A DNA stretch of 64,000 nucleotides from Caldifermentibacillus hisashii (GCF_027568575.1 NZ_JANUVP010000002.1); one strand, 5' to 3'; positions 9,301-18,384 are shown, numbered from the stretch's first letter. The notes: generated from the letters alone by a model not told the origin. A program made the numbers and translations.

Positions 9301-9531
9301 GATATCATCCGAACCGGGCAAGCGCAACTCGTCATTAATACGATGACAAAAGGGAAAGAAATTGCCCGAGACGGTTTCCGAATCCGTAGAGAATCGGTGG
9401 AAAATGCGGTTCCATGTCTGACTTCCCTTGATACAGCATGGGCGATTTTAAAGGTACTTGAATCACTTGTCTTCTCCGTTGATTCAATGAAACAAGAAAA
9501 GGTGCACGCCAAGGAGATGATTGAAGTTTGA
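6316..9531 (+). CDS. carB: Carbamoyl-phosphate synthase large subunit, pyrimidine type
   Basis: Makes carbamoyl phosphate from bicarbonate, ammonia and two ATP. The 1071-residue protein has the two homologous ATP-grasp halves, each opening with an IGSGPI motif (about residues 12 and 556), and a C-terminal MGS-like allosteric domain where UMP and PRPP act in the family. Its length equals that of B. subtilis PyrAB. The ATG lies 20 bases inside carA, so translation is probably coupled. It overlaps pyrK by four bases. Confidence 0.97.
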   Translation: MKRTDIKSILVIGSGPIIIGQAAEFDYAGTQACLALKEEGYRVILVNSNPATIMTDTEIADVVYMEPLTADFITRIIRKERPDALLPTLGGQTGLNLAVELSKSGILEQYDVEILGTKLSSIEKAEDRELFRELMNEIGEPVPESMIVHNLDEAYAFVKEIGYPVIVRPAFTLGGTGGGICENENDLIEIVSNGLKLSPVHQVLLERSIKGFKEIEYEVMRDSKDQAIVVCNMENIDPVGIHTGDSIVVAPSQTLSDREYQLLRNVSLKIIRALEIEGGCNVQIALNPNSFQYYIIEVNPRVSRSSALASKATGYPIAKIASKIAVGLTLDEMINPVTGKTYAMFEPALDYVVTKIPRFPFDKFESATRTLGTQMKATGEVMAIGRTFEESLLKAVRSLEAGVYHITIDAFEKLTNDCLAEKIRQADDERLFYIGEALKRGIHIDEIHEWSGIDLFFLHKFKKIIELEQELNENVFDIERLRKAKEKGFSDKIIAKLWNMPEIDVYQLRKKYGIMPVYKTVDTCAAEFEATTPYYYGTYEEENESVKTDRESILVIGSGPIRIGQGVEFDYATVHSVWAIKEAGYEAIIINNNPETVSTDFSISDKLYFEPLTIEDVMHVIEVEQPKGVVVQFGGQTAINLANQLVEHGVNILGTQLEDVDRAENRKKFEETLQMNNIPQPKGSTALSIAEAVEIADEIGYPVLVRPSYVLGGRAMEIVYHKQELLHYMENAVNVNPDQPVLIDRYITGKEIEVDAISDGTNVLIPGIMEHIERAGVHSGDSIAVYPSQNLSAAVKEKIVDYTMKLAHSLHIIGLINIQFVVSGENVFVIEVNPRSSRTVPFLSKITNIPMAKIAMKVILGNTLKNLHLPTGLIPEKEGVYVKVPVFSFAKLKNVDISLGPEMKSTGEVMGKDYTLEKALYKGLVASRMNMHTHGSVILTVADKDKEEAGLLAKRFHQIGYRILATKGTAMYLKTKNIPVEEVEKVESSGTNNLLDIIRTGQAQLVINTMTKGKEIARDGFRIRRESVENAVPCLTSLDTAWAILKVLESLVFSVDSMKQEKVHAKEMIEV

Positions 9532-10304
9532 AGAAAATTGGTGAAATGAAAATCGTTAGCCAGAAAGAAATTGCTAAAAATATTTTTCAATTGATTTTAC
9601 AAGGAAAACTAGTTTCTGAGATTGAAAGACCCGGTCAATTTGTTCATATGAAAGTCGGAGAAGGGATTGATCCACTTCTCCGCCGACCGATCAGTATTTG
9701 TGAGATTGATCGTGAAAATCAAATCATGACATGTATTTATCGGACGGAAGGGAAAGGCACAACTTGGCTTAGCAAAAAACAGCAAGGTGAGTATATAAAT
9801 GTACTTGGTCCGCTCGGTAACGGATTTCCGGTTCAAATGAAAAGCGGGAAGGTAGCCTTATTAATCGGTGGCGGGATCGGTGTTCCGCCTTTATATGAGC
9901 TATCGAAACAATTGAGAAACAGAGACATTCAAGTCATCCATGTACTCGGCTTTCAAACAAAAAGTGCCGTTTTTCTTACTAAGGAGTTTCAACGGCTTGG
10001 TGTTACTTATATCGTTACTGATGATGGTTCCTATGGGGAAAAAGGTTTCGTAACCGATGTGTTAAAAAAACAAAATTTTGATTTTGACCGGTTATATGCC
10101 TGTGGACCGACCCCGATGTTAAAAGCGTTGGAACAAAAATTCCCGGAAAAAGAAGTGTATCTCTCATTAGAAGAACGAATGTCTTGCGGGATTGGTGCTT
10201 GTTTCGCTTGCATTAGGCCAACAAAAGATAGAGAAGACAAAAAGGGGTATCGGAAAATTTGCAGTGATGGTCCTGTATTTCAAGCAGGGGAGGTGATTTT
10301 ATGA
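9528..10304 (+). CDS. pyrK: Dihydroorotate dehydrogenase B, electron-transfer subunit
   Basis: FAD and [2Fe-2S] protein passing electrons from the PyrD subunit to NAD+. A flavodoxin-reductase-like FAD region with RRPISI (52-57) is followed by an NAD-binding GGGIGVPP region (114-121) and the cluster cysteines C220, C225, C228 and C245. Length is 258 residues. The TTG start overlaps the carB stop (TTGA) and AAGGAGATG lies upstream. Together with pyrD it defines a class 1B, NAD-dependent enzyme. Confidence 0.96.
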   Translation: MKKIGEMKIVSQKEIAKNIFQLILQGKLVSEIERPGQFVHMKVGEGIDPLLRRPISICEIDRENQIMTCIYRTEGKGTTWLSKKQQGEYINVLGPLGNGFPVQMKSGKVALLIGGGIGVPPLYELSKQLRNRDIQVIHVLGFQTKSAVFLTKEFQRLGVTYIVTDDGSYGEKGFVTDVLKKQNFDFDRLYACGPTPMLKALEQKFPEKEVYLSLEERMSCGIGACFACIRPTKDREDKKGYRKICSDGPVFQAGEVIL

Positions 10305-11239
10305 ATCGATTTTCGGTAGCTTTACCTGGTTTGCAACTGAAAAATCCAATCATGCCCGCCTCCGGATGTTTTGGTTTTGGTCGGGAATTTGCCGAATTCT
10401 ATGATTTAAGTATCCTTGGGGCGATTATGATCAAAGCAACAACAGTTGAACCGCGTTATGGAAATCCAACACCGCGCGTTGCAGAAACGCCGGGTGGGAT
10501 GTTAAATGCCATCGGACTACAAAACCCCGGACTGAAAAAGGTAATGGAAGAAGAATTGCCATGGTTAAGTCAATTTGATGTGCCAATTATTGCAAATATT
10601 GCCGGTTCAACAGTTGAAGATTATGTTTCAGTTGCAAAAGAAATTTCTGAGGCGCCAAATGTTCATGCCCTTGAACTTAATATCTCTTGTCCAAATGTAA
10701 AACACGGAGGGATCGCCTTCGGGACGGTTCCTGATGTAGCAAAGGAAGTAACGAAACGTGTGAAAAATGTATCCCGTGTGCCTGTCTACGTAAAATTATC
10801 GCCTAATGTGACGGATATTCGCTTAATGGCTAAAGCCGTAGAAGATGGTGGAGCGGACGGAATTACGATGATTAATACGTTGACAGGATTACGCTTGGAT
10901 ATGAAAACAGGAAAGCCGATTTTAGCCAATATAACCGGGGGATTATCCGGTCCGGCAATTAAGCCGATCGCCATCAGGATGGTCTATGAAGTAAGTCAAA
11001 CAGTAAATATCCCAATTATTGGCATGGGTGGCATTTCCAGTGCGGAAGATGCCCTTGAATTTATTTATGCCGGTGCAAGTGCCGTTGCTGTCGGTACCGC
11101 AAATCTAATTGATCCGTTTATTTGCCCGAAAATCATTACCGATTTGGAACAATTATTAGAAAAATTGAATATTGATCATATTTCAGATGTTTGTGGAAGG
11201 AGTTGGAAACATGGAATATCCGGTTATCATTGCCCTTGA
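10301..11239 (+). CDS. pyrD: Dihydroorotate dehydrogenase B, catalytic subunit
   Basis: FMN enzyme oxidising dihydroorotate to orotate. The active-site base of class 1B is a cysteine, seen as C130 in NISCPNVKHGG. The 312-residue protein also shows the start motif PASGCFGFG and the phosphate-binding GMGGIS loop. The ATG overlaps the pyrK stop (ATGA) behind GGGGAGGTG. Its 3' end runs 29 bases into pyrF. Confidence 0.97.
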   Translation: MNRFSVALPGLQLKNPIMPASGCFGFGREFAEFYDLSILGAIMIKATTVEPRYGNPTPRVAETPGGMLNAIGLQNPGLKKVMEEELPWLSQFDVPIIANIAGSTVEDYVSVAKEISEAPNVHALELNISCPNVKHGGIAFGTVPDVAKEVTKRVKNVSRVPVYVKLSPNVTDIRLMAKAVEDGGADGITMINTLTGLRLDMKTGKPILANITGGLSGPAIKPIAIRMVYEVSQTVNIPIIGMGGISSAEDALEFIYAGASAVAVGTANLIDPFICPKIITDLEQLLEKLNIDHISDVCGRSWKHGISGYHCP

Positions 11240-11924
11240 TTTTCCTTCTAGCGCAGAAGTTTTTCACTTTTTACGTAAATTCCCGGATGAACCTCTTTTT
11301 GTGAAAGTGGGAATGGAATTGTTTTACCGGGAGGGGCCGGCTATTGTTCAGCAAATAAAAGGAATGGGCCATTCTATATTTCTTGATTTAAAACTCCATG
11401 ATATTCCGAATACGGTCGGACGGGCCATGAAAGGAATTGCCCGGTTAGGCGTGGATCTTGTCACTGTTCATGCAGCCGGTGGAACCGAAATGATGAAAGC
11501 GGCTTTAGCAGGGTTGGATCAAGGAACCGGAGCCGGTCAAAAGAGGCCGAAATGTGTTGCCGTTACCCAATTAACAAGTACATCAGAATGGCAGATGCAA
11601 AAGGAACAACTGGTTTTATCAACCCTTGAACAATCCGTTTATCATTATGCAAAATTGGCTAAACAAAGCGGATTGGATGGTGTGATTAGTTCTGTTCATG
11701 AAGCCCCGATCATTAGGCATCTCGGTGAAGAGTTTTTGATTTTTACTCCCGGTATTCGTTTGGAAAATGATGATGTCCGTGATCAAAAACGCGTTGCCAC
11801 ACCTAAACAAGCGAGACAATCAGGAGCGTCAGCAATTGTCGTTGGCCGGTCCATTACCGAAAGTCACGATCCATATGAAACATTTTTAAAGATTAAACAA
11901 CAATGGGAGTTGATTGGTGTATGA
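11211..11924 (+). CDS. pyrF: Orotidine 5'-phosphate decarboxylase
   Basis: Converts OMP to UMP, the last step of the pathway. The catalytic DLKLHDIPNT stretch carries D59, K61 and D64, and VVGRSIT forms the phosphate loop near the end. The ATG at 11211 follows AAGGAG and starts EYPVIIALDF, as expected for the family (237 residues). An upstream in-frame ATG at 11172 lies deep inside pyrD and lacks a ribosome site. It overlaps pyrE by four bases. Confidence 0.96.
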   Translation: MEYPVIIALDFPSSAEVFHFLRKFPDEPLFVKVGMELFYREGPAIVQQIKGMGHSIFLDLKLHDIPNTVGRAMKGIARLGVDLVTVHAAGGTEMMKAALAGLDQGTGAGQKRPKCVAVTQLTSTSEWQMQKEQLVLSTLEQSVYHYAKLAKQSGLDGVISSVHEAPIIRHLGEEFLIFTPGIRLENDDVRDQKRVATPKQARQSGASAIVVGRSITESHDPYETFLKIKQQWELIGV

Positions 11925-12589
11925 TTACCGAAACGATGGTAGCTGAAAAATTGTTAGAAATTAAAGCTGTTTCACTAAACCCGAATGAACCGTTTGTTTG
12001 GACTTCAGGAATAAAATCCCCAATTTATTGTGATAACCGGTTGATTTTAGGTTATCCTGAATTACGGAAAGAAGTTGCAAAAGGCTTGACGGGGTTAATT
12101 GAATCGCATTTTCCTGAAGTGGAATTGATTGCCGGAACTGCAACTGCTGGTATCCCACATGCTGCTTGGGTCAGTGATCTTTTAAGTCTCCCAATGTGTT
12201 ATGTACGCTCAAGTTCAAAGGGACATGGGAAAAAGAACCAGATTGAAGGTCCGGTTCAAACGGGACAAAAAGTGGTAGTCATTGAGGATTTAATTTCCAC
12301 AGGGAAAAGTTCAATTCAGGCAGCAAATCTTTTGAAAGAAGCAGGTTGCCGAGTTTTAGGGATCGTTTCCATCTTTACATATCAATTGATTGAGGCGGAG
12401 GAGGAGTGTCGTGAAGCCAATGTTCCTTATTACTCCCTTTCTAATTTTTCTACATTAATTGATACCGCCGTCAAGAAAGGCTATTTAACGGAAGACAATG
12501 TAGCATTTGTTATGAAGTGGCGGGAAAATCCGAAAGAATGGGGAATTAGTACGTGTTATCGGCTGACTAAAAATGTTGAGCATGACTGA
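11921..12589 (+). CDS. pyrE: Orotate phosphoribosyltransferase
   Basis: Joins orotate and PRPP to form OMP. The PRPP-binding loop VVVIEDLISTGKSS spans about 118-131. The ATG at 11921 overlaps the pyrF stop (ATGA) and gives 222 residues, a little longer than the roughly 216 of B. subtilis because of a short C-terminal tail. It is the last gene of the pyr operon and is followed by a terminator shared with rqcH. Confidence 0.95.
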   Translation: MITETMVAEKLLEIKAVSLNPNEPFVWTSGIKSPIYCDNRLILGYPELRKEVAKGLTGLIESHFPEVELIAGTATAGIPHAAWVSDLLSLPMCYVRSSSKGHGKKNQIEGPVQTGQKVVVIEDLISTGKSSIQAANLLKEAGCRVLGIVSIFTYQLIEAEEECREANVPYYSLSNFSTLIDTAVKKGYLTEDNVAFVMKWRENPKEWGISTCYRLTKNVEHD

Positions 12590-12642
12590 TTAGCAGACGG
12601 GAAGTTTTATCAGATCGGATAAATCCAAACAAAGAACAGAAC

Positions 12643-12672
12643 AAAGGAGCCGGATAATCAGCTCCTTTTCTT
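12643..12672. terminator. Bidirectional terminator between pyrE and rqcH
   Basis: AAAGGAGC (12643-12650) pairs with GCTCCTTT (12661-12668). A T-rich tract follows on the plus strand and an AC-rich one on the minus strand. The stop and last codons of rqcH lie inside the hairpin, so it probably mainly ends the pyr operon. Confidence 0.75.
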
Positions 12673-14385
12673 TAATTTTGCTACAAGTTCAGCTTTTGGT
12701 GTCACAAAGATTGTTTGTTGATGATCATAAATAACAAATCCGGGTTTCGCTCCGTTTGGTTTTCTGACATATTTCACTTTTGTACAATCAACGGGAACCC
12801 TGCTTGAGGCACGTGCTTTACTAAAATAGGCTGCGAGAACGGCTGCTTGTTCAATCGTTTCCTCTGATGGATTTCCGCTCCGAATGACAACATGTGAGCC
12901 GGGAATATCTTTTGTGTGCAACCAAATATCTTCTTTATGAGCCAGCTTCATCGTTAAATAATCATTTTGTTTATTATTTTTTCCAACAAGAATGGAAGTG
13001 CCGTCCGCCGCCTCGTATTTTTCCAATTCCGGTTGCGTTTTTTGTTTTTTCACCGTTTTTTTCTGCCGCAAACGAATATAGCCTTGTTCGGCCAATTCTT
13101 CTTTTATTTCTTCTATATCTTTTGGAGCGGCACTCTCTAATTGTTGCAAAATGTTCTCTAAATACAACAACTCCTCTTTTGCCTTTTCCATTTGCTCCTG
13201 AACATGTATGATTGCCTTCTTACTTTTTTGGTATTTTTGAAAATACATTTGGGCATTTTCAGATGGAGTTTTATTAGGATTTAACGGAATATCGACCGGT
13301 TTATTTTCATCATAATAGTTTTCAACCGTAATTTGCTCCATACCTTTTTGAACGGCATACATATGGGCTGTTAACAATTCTCCATATAATTGATAAATCG
13401 AGCTGTTTTCCGCTTCTTCCATCGTTTCTTGTAATTTTTCGAGTTTCCCTTTGTTTTTATCGATTTCATTTTTGATCCGTTTTTCAATATCACCGCTGAT
13501 TTGTTTCACACGATCTCTTTGTGCCTTGCCGAAATAATAGGCATCCAATAATTTGCTTAAAGTCGGGAATGATTTCTTTTCTCCCGGGATATGTTCTAGC
13601 GGAAACATATAAAAATATTCCTTTTGGTTTCCTGTTATCATTGTCGGTAATATTTCGCGTTTTTGCACCTTTTTCATTAAAGCAATAAATTCTTTCGGTA
13701 CCGTTATCCGGTTGGCAAGCCCTGCCCGATGGACAACTTCTTTGGCAAACAACGGAGAAATTCCACTGAATTGGTTAACAAGTTGCTTGTCCAGTTTCCC
13801 GCTATTGAAATCAATCTGTTTTAGAATATCTTCCTCCTTACAAAGAAACGGATTTAATTTTCCTTGAGCAGGTGGCCAAATATATGGTTGCCCCGGTAAA
13901 ATGGCACGATACCGGTTAACTGCATAGGAAATGTGCTTAATACTATCAAGAATTACCTCTTTATCAGCATCAATTAAAATGATATTACTATGTCGCCCCA
14001 TAATTTCAATAATTAAATGTTTATAGGATAAATCCCCGATTTCGTTCCTGCCTTTAATTTTAAAGATGATGATCCGGTCCATCTCTTTTTGGTAGATGTC
14101 TTCAATAATATGTCCTTCCAAATGTTTCCTTAACAACATACAAAACAAGGGAGGGGTAGCCGGGTTCTCATATTCTTCTTCAGTTAATTGGACCCTGGCA
14201 TAGGATGGGTGTGCAGATAAAAGTAACTTTTCATTTTTCCCCCGGGCCCGGACTGTTAATACAATTTCATTTAAAAATGGTTGATGTATTTTCAAAATGC
14301 GTCCGCCATTTAAGACGGAAGCTAATTCATGTGTCATAACATATGTAAATAATCCGTCAAAAGACATAAATAACACCCTTTTCAA
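12658..14385 (-). CDS. rqcH: RqcH, NEMF-family ribosome quality control factor (YloA/FbpA)
   Basis: Protein of 575 residues with an N-terminal NFACT-N domain, a long middle coiled coil (about 270-430) and the C-terminal NFACT-R domain with HTKDIPGSHVVIR. In B. subtilis, RqcH binds stalled 50S subunits carrying peptidyl-tRNA and directs addition of C-terminal alanine tails. Older annotation as fibronectin-binding protein (FbpA) rests on homologues in cocci. It is transcribed alone, convergent with pyrE and divergent from the ATPase gene. The start is ATG at 14383-14385 on the minus strand, preceded by AAAAGGGTG. Confidence 0.93.
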   Translation of the reverse strand: MKRVLFMSFDGLFTYVMTHELASVLNGGRILKIHQPFLNEIVLTVRARGKNEKLLLSAHPSYARVQLTEEEYENPATPPLFCMLLRKHLEGHIIEDIYQKEMDRIIIFKIKGRNEIGDLSYKHLIIEIMGRHSNIILIDADKEVILDSIKHISYAVNRYRAILPGQPYIWPPAQGKLNPFLCKEEDILKQIDFNSGKLDKQLVNQFSGISPLFAKEVVHRAGLANRITVPKEFIALMKKVQKREILPTMITGNQKEYFYMFPLEHIPGEKKSFPTLSKLLDAYYFGKAQRDRVKQISGDIEKRIKNEIDKNKGKLEKLQETMEEAENSSIYQLYGELLTAHMYAVQKGMEQITVENYYDENKPVDIPLNPNKTPSENAQMYFQKYQKSKKAIIHVQEQMEKAKEELLYLENILQQLESAAPKDIEEIKEELAEQGYIRLRQKKTVKKQKTQPELEKYEAADGTSILVGKNNKQNDYLTMKLAHKEDIWLHTKDIPGSHVVIRSGNPSEETIEQAAVLAAYFSKARASSRVPVDCTKVKYVRKPNGAKPGFVIYDHQQTIFVTPKAELVAKLKKRS

Positions 14386-14566
14386 ATTTTATCTCGATTT
14401 CGATTGTATACGACTACCAAGGTAAATAAACCCGATTTTCTTTACAAAATGGAATCTTTCACAAGTATAGCATTTTTTAGGACAAGGATGAATAATCTTT
14501 AATGAGAAAACAAACTGGCTTAGCGATTGACAACAATTACAATAGGGAATGGAGGAATCGATTGCG

Positions 14567-17239
14567 TTGAAATATCATGAGATGAGTCCCGAACAAGTGG
14601 AAAAGGCCGTTCAAACGTCTTTTAAAAACGGATTGACGAACGAAGAAATCAAAATAAGACGGAAACAGTTCGGATTCAATGAATTACAAGAAGCGGAAAA
14701 GCAATCGGCATTGCTTTTATTTTTTAGCCAATTTAAAGATTTTATGGTAATCGTTCTATTAGTCGCCACACTGATATCCGGAATCTTAGGTGAATATATT
14801 GATGCAATTGCGATCATTCTTATCGTATTTGTAAACGGGATTTTAGGCTTTTTTCAGGAACGAAAAGCAGAAAAATCACTGGAGGCATTAAAAGAACTTT
14901 CTGCCCCAATGGCAACCGTATTAAGGGGTGGTAAGTGGGAAAAAATCCCTTCTAAAGAAATTGTCCCGGGTGATATTCTCCGTTTTGCCAGTGGTGACAG
15001 GATTAGTGCGGACATCCGTTTATTCGAAATAAGTAGTTTAGAAATTGAGGAATCGGCCTTAACCGGTGAATCCGTCCCCGCAGTTAAAGAAATTGCACCA
15101 ATTCATGGCGAAAATATCGGTCTCGGGGATCTGAACAATATGGCTTTCATGGGTACCATGGTGACGAGGGGAAGCGGAAAAGGGGTTGTCATTGGAACTG
15201 GTATGAAAACAGCAATGGGGCAAATTGCTGATTTATTGCAAACCGAACAAAACTTACAAACCCCATTGCAAAGAAGACTTGAACAACTCGGGAAAATATT
15301 AATTGTCGTTGCTTTGGTTTTAACTTTACTCGTTGTCGCAATCGGAGTTTGGCAAGGCCATGATTTGTATACGATGTTTTTATCCGGTGTTTCACTAGCT
15401 GTTGCGGCGATTCCAGAAGGGCTTCCGGCAATTGTGACGATCGCCTTATCACTTGGTGTGCAACGGATGATTAAGAAAAATGCGATTGTCCGAAAACTTC
15501 CGGCTGTTGAAACATTAGGCTGTGCTTCGGTCATTTGCTCCGATAAAACCGGAACAATGACCCAAAATAAAATGACGGTTACACATTTATGGGCAAATGA
15601 TCAAACTTGGACCGTTTCAGGACAAGGGTATGAACCACAAGGCCATTTTACTCGAAATAATCAAACAATGAATCCTGCCCAAGATGACCATTTTTATAAA
15701 TTATTGAGTTTTAGTATGCTTTGTAATCATGCAGCTTTGATAGAGGAAAAAGGTAAATATCACGTTGACGGGGATCCGACTGAAGGTGCTTTGCTCGTTT
15801 CCGGGATGAAAGCAGGTTTGTCAAGAGATCATTTATTGCAGGAATATCGCATTATTCAAGAGTTTCCGTTTGATTCTTCTAGAAAAATGATGACGGTCAT
15901 TGTGGAAGATAAAAAAGGACATCGTTTTGCAATTACGAAAGGCGCTCCCGATATTTTAATCAGCTTAAGTGAGTCAGTATATGTTGGTGGAAAAAAACAA
16001 TATATGTCGCAAATTTGGACTAATAGGCTGCAAACAACGGTCGAACGCCTTGCTTCACAAGCACTCCGAACGATTGCCGTTGCCTATAAGCCGGTTCCAA
16101 ACCGGTTATTCAATCATGAGGCAGAAGTGGAAAATGAATTGGTTTTTATCGGTTTACAAGGCATGATCGATCCGCCTAGACCTGAGGTGAAAGCAGCAAT
16201 CCAAGAATGTAAAGCAGCCGGTATAAAAACGGTGATGATTACCGGGGACCATGTGATAACAGCTCGGGCAATAGGGGAACAACTTGGGATTTTAAATAGA
16301 GACGACTTTGTTTTGGAAGGCAGGAAGTTGGAGTCGATGTCGCTTAAGGAATTGGATGAGATTGTCGATAATGTTTCCGTTTTTGCACGCGTCTCACCGG
16401 AACATAAATTAAAAATAGTCAAAGCACTGCAAAATAAAGGCCATATCGTCGCAATGACCGGTGACGGGGTAAACGATGCCCCGGCAATTAAAGCGGCCGA
16501 TATCGGTATTGCAATGGGCATAACCGGGACGGATGTTGCAAAAGAATCTTCGGCATTAATCTTACTCGATGATAATTTTGCAACAATTAAAGCGGCGATC
16601 CATGAAGGGCGCAATATTTATGAAAATATTCGTAAATTCATTCGCTACTTACTCGCTTCTAATGTTGGGGAAATATTGGTCATGTTATTTGCCATGATTC
16701 TGGCATTACCTTTGCCACTTGTTCCGATTCAGATTCTATGGGTAAACCTGGTAACGGATGGACTGCCGGCAATGGCATTAGGACTCGATCAACCTGAGGG
16801 AGATGTGATGAAGAGAAAACCAAGACATCCGAAAGAAGGTGTGTTTGCAAGGAGACTTGGCTGGAAGGTGATTTCGCGGGGATTTTTAATCGGCGTGGCT
16901 ACTTTACTGGCATTTCTTATTGCATATAAACAAAACCCGGATCATTTAGAATATGCGCAAACGGTCGCCTTTGCTACCCTTGTGTTAGCCCAGTTGATTC
17001 ATGTTTTTGATTGCCGCAGTGAGCATTCTATTTTTGCGAGAAATCCGTTTGGCAATCCGTATTTAGTCTGGGCAGTTCTATCCAGTGTGGTTTTAATGAT
17101 TATTGTGATTTATTTTCCGCCGCTGCAAACGGTTTTCCATACCGTGGCAATTGTTCCGACAGACTGGTTGTTGATTTTGGCAATGGCAGCTATTCCAACA
17201 TTTTTACTTGCAGGTTCATTATTTATAAGAAAAAAATAG
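14567..17239 (+). CDS. yloB: P-type (P2A) Ca2+-transporting ATPase, YloB type
   Basis: Membrane cation pump of about 890 residues. Features in order are an N-terminal cation ATPase domain, the TGES dephosphorylation loop, the PEGLP motif in a membrane helix, the phosphorylated aspartate in DKTGT (about D326), the KGAPD nucleotide-binding motif, the TGDGVNDAP hinge (about 630-640) and a C-terminal helix bundle. TTG at 14567 is preferred to ATG at 14549 because GGAGG lies at 14551-14555 and the product then starts KYHEM like B. subtilis YloB (890 residues). YloB is linked to calcium handling and sporulation; exact ion use here is inferred. Confidence 0.92.
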   Translation: MKYHEMSPEQVEKAVQTSFKNGLTNEEIKIRRKQFGFNELQEAEKQSALLLFFSQFKDFMVIVLLVATLISGILGEYIDAIAIILIVFVNGILGFFQERKAEKSLEALKELSAPMATVLRGGKWEKIPSKEIVPGDILRFASGDRISADIRLFEISSLEIEESALTGESVPAVKEIAPIHGENIGLGDLNNMAFMGTMVTRGSGKGVVIGTGMKTAMGQIADLLQTEQNLQTPLQRRLEQLGKILIVVALVLTLLVVAIGVWQGHDLYTMFLSGVSLAVAAIPEGLPAIVTIALSLGVQRMIKKNAIVRKLPAVETLGCASVICSDKTGTMTQNKMTVTHLWANDQTWTVSGQGYEPQGHFTRNNQTMNPAQDDHFYKLLSFSMLCNHAALIEEKGKYHVDGDPTEGALLVSGMKAGLSRDHLLQEYRIIQEFPFDSSRKMMTVIVEDKKGHRFAITKGAPDILISLSESVYVGGKKQYMSQIWTNRLQTTVERLASQALRTIAVAYKPVPNRLFNHEAEVENELVFIGLQGMIDPPRPEVKAAIQECKAAGIKTVMITGDHVITARAIGEQLGILNRDDFVLEGRKLESMSLKELDEIVDNVSVFARVSPEHKLKIVKALQNKGHIVAMTGDGVNDAPAIKAADIGIAMGITGTDVAKESSALILLDDNFATIKAAIHEGRNIYENIRKFIRYLLASNVGEILVMLFAMILALPLPLVPIQILWVNLVTDGLPAMALGLDQPEGDVMKRKPRHPKEGVFARRLGWKVISRGFLIGVATLLAFLIAYKQNPDHLEYAQTVAFATLVLAQLIHVFDCRSEHSIFARNPFGNPYLVWAVLSSVVLMIIVIYFPPLQTVFHTVAIVPTDWLLILAMAAIPTFLLAGSLFIRKK

Positions 17240-17257
17240 AGAATGTGATATAATAAC

Positions 17258-17298
17258 GAAAGGGAATCTGGATTCAACCAATTTCCTTTCTTTTTTTA
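17258..17298 (+). terminator. Terminator after the Ca2+ ATPase gene
   Basis: GAAAGGGAA (17258-17266) pairs imperfectly with TTCCTTTC (17283-17290), followed by seven T. It is placed 18 bases after the stop codon. Confidence 0.7.
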
Positions 17299-17303
17299 GC
17301 TAA

Positions 17304-17402
17304 TAGGAAAGTATAAATTTTTCAATTTCTACTTTCCTAACGCATAAGTGCTCTTGCGGCTCTGCTCTCGCCTAAAGGCTCGGACGCCCGAGTTTTCTTT
17401 AT
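17304..17402. repeat. Stem-loop repeat with GC-rich tail, probably a dispersed intergenic repeat
   Basis: TAGGAAAGTATAAATT (17304-17319) and AATTTCTACTTTCCTA (17324-17339) form a 16-bp inverted repeat with one mismatch. It is followed by a tail rich in CTC, CGG and GCC up to 17392 and by GTTTTCTTTAT. The last 21 bases recur with one change at 19300-19320. Base composition differs sharply from the surrounding AT-rich intergenic DNA and there is no open frame. This fits a multi-copy intergenic element rather than a gene. Confidence 0.6.
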
Positions 17403-17439
17403 ACATTAATATAGTTGCTTTTATGGAAAAGGTGATGTT

Positions 17440-18303
17440 ATGGTAATGAGTATGACAGGTTTTGGCAGGAGTGAGAGAGACGGGATTGTTGTTGAAATTC
17501 GCTCAGTCAATCACCGGTATTTCGATTTCCATACCCGAATTCCGCAGCCATTACTAAAATTGGAAGAGAAAATTAAAAAAATATGTCAACAATATGTCGT
17601 ACGTGGCCGTGTTGATTGTTCCATTAATATTTCCACATCCGTGCCGACAAATCGTGGATTACATATTGACTGGAATCTTCTGGACGAGTATTATCAATTC
17701 ATAAACAATTTAAAGGAACGTTATCAACTACATGAAGAAATCGGGATTACCCACTTTTTGCAACAGGATGGTCTTATTTCCGTAATTGAACAAGAAGTCG
17801 TCAACCCGGAAATGGAAAATACCATTATCATTGCAGTGGAAGAGGCTGTCCAGCAATTACGGAAGATGCGGATCATAGAGGGGAAAGCTTTACAAAATGA
17901 AATTGCCAACTACTTGGAATTAATGGATTCATTTGTTCAAGAAATTTTCGAGGCGGCACCAATTGTAAAAGTTGAATATGAGGAAAAACTTCGAAAAAAA
18001 ATATGCGAATATACCAGTGGTCTTTTTGATGAAACAAGGGTGCTGACAGAGGTCGCCATATTTGCAGATAAAATTGATATTTCCGAAGAGCTAACGCGTT
18101 TAAATAGTCATATAAATCAATTTCGAAAATCGCTTAACTCTATGGAACCGATTGGGCGAAAATGTGATTTTCTTGTCCAGGAGATGAATCGGGAAGTCAA
18201 TACAATCGCAGCAAAAGCAAATCATGCGAATATAAGCAATAAAGTAGTTGAATTGAAAAGTATTATTGAAAAAATTCGGGAACAAGTTCAAAATATTGAA
18301 TGA
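17440..18303 (+). CDS. yicC: YicC/YloC-family endoribonuclease
   Basis: Protein of 287 residues opening with the family signature SMTGFG and a VEIRSVNHRYFDF block, and ending in the conserved region with EMNREVNTIAAKA. YicC proteins are reported as endoribonucleases. In Bacillus the gene is yloC and stands before remA and gmk. Here it is followed by an 81-bp gap and gmk, with no remA. AAGGTGAT precedes the ATG. A second ATG seven bases in frame downstream is possible but less well spaced. Confidence 0.85.
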   Translation: MVMSMTGFGRSERDGIVVEIRSVNHRYFDFHTRIPQPLLKLEEKIKKICQQYVVRGRVDCSINISTSVPTNRGLHIDWNLLDEYYQFINNLKERYQLHEEIGITHFLQQDGLISVIEQEVVNPEMENTIIIAVEEAVQQLRKMRIIEGKALQNEIANYLELMDSFVQEIFEAAPIVKVEYEEKLRKKICEYTSGLFDETRVLTEVAIFADKIDISEELTRLNSHINQFRKSLNSMEPIGRKCDFLVQEMNREVNTIAAKANHANISNKVVELKSIIEKIREQVQNIE

Positions 18304-18384
18304 TCCATATTTTATCGTTTATAAATATAAACCATACATAATATTAGTGTTTTTTATCAATGATTATTTAGGGCAGGTGAAACA

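Noticed and set aside
12894..13211. 105-codon plus-strand frame inside rqcH
   Set aside because: It is a shadow of the rqcH coding strand, with no ribosome site and a low-complexity product.
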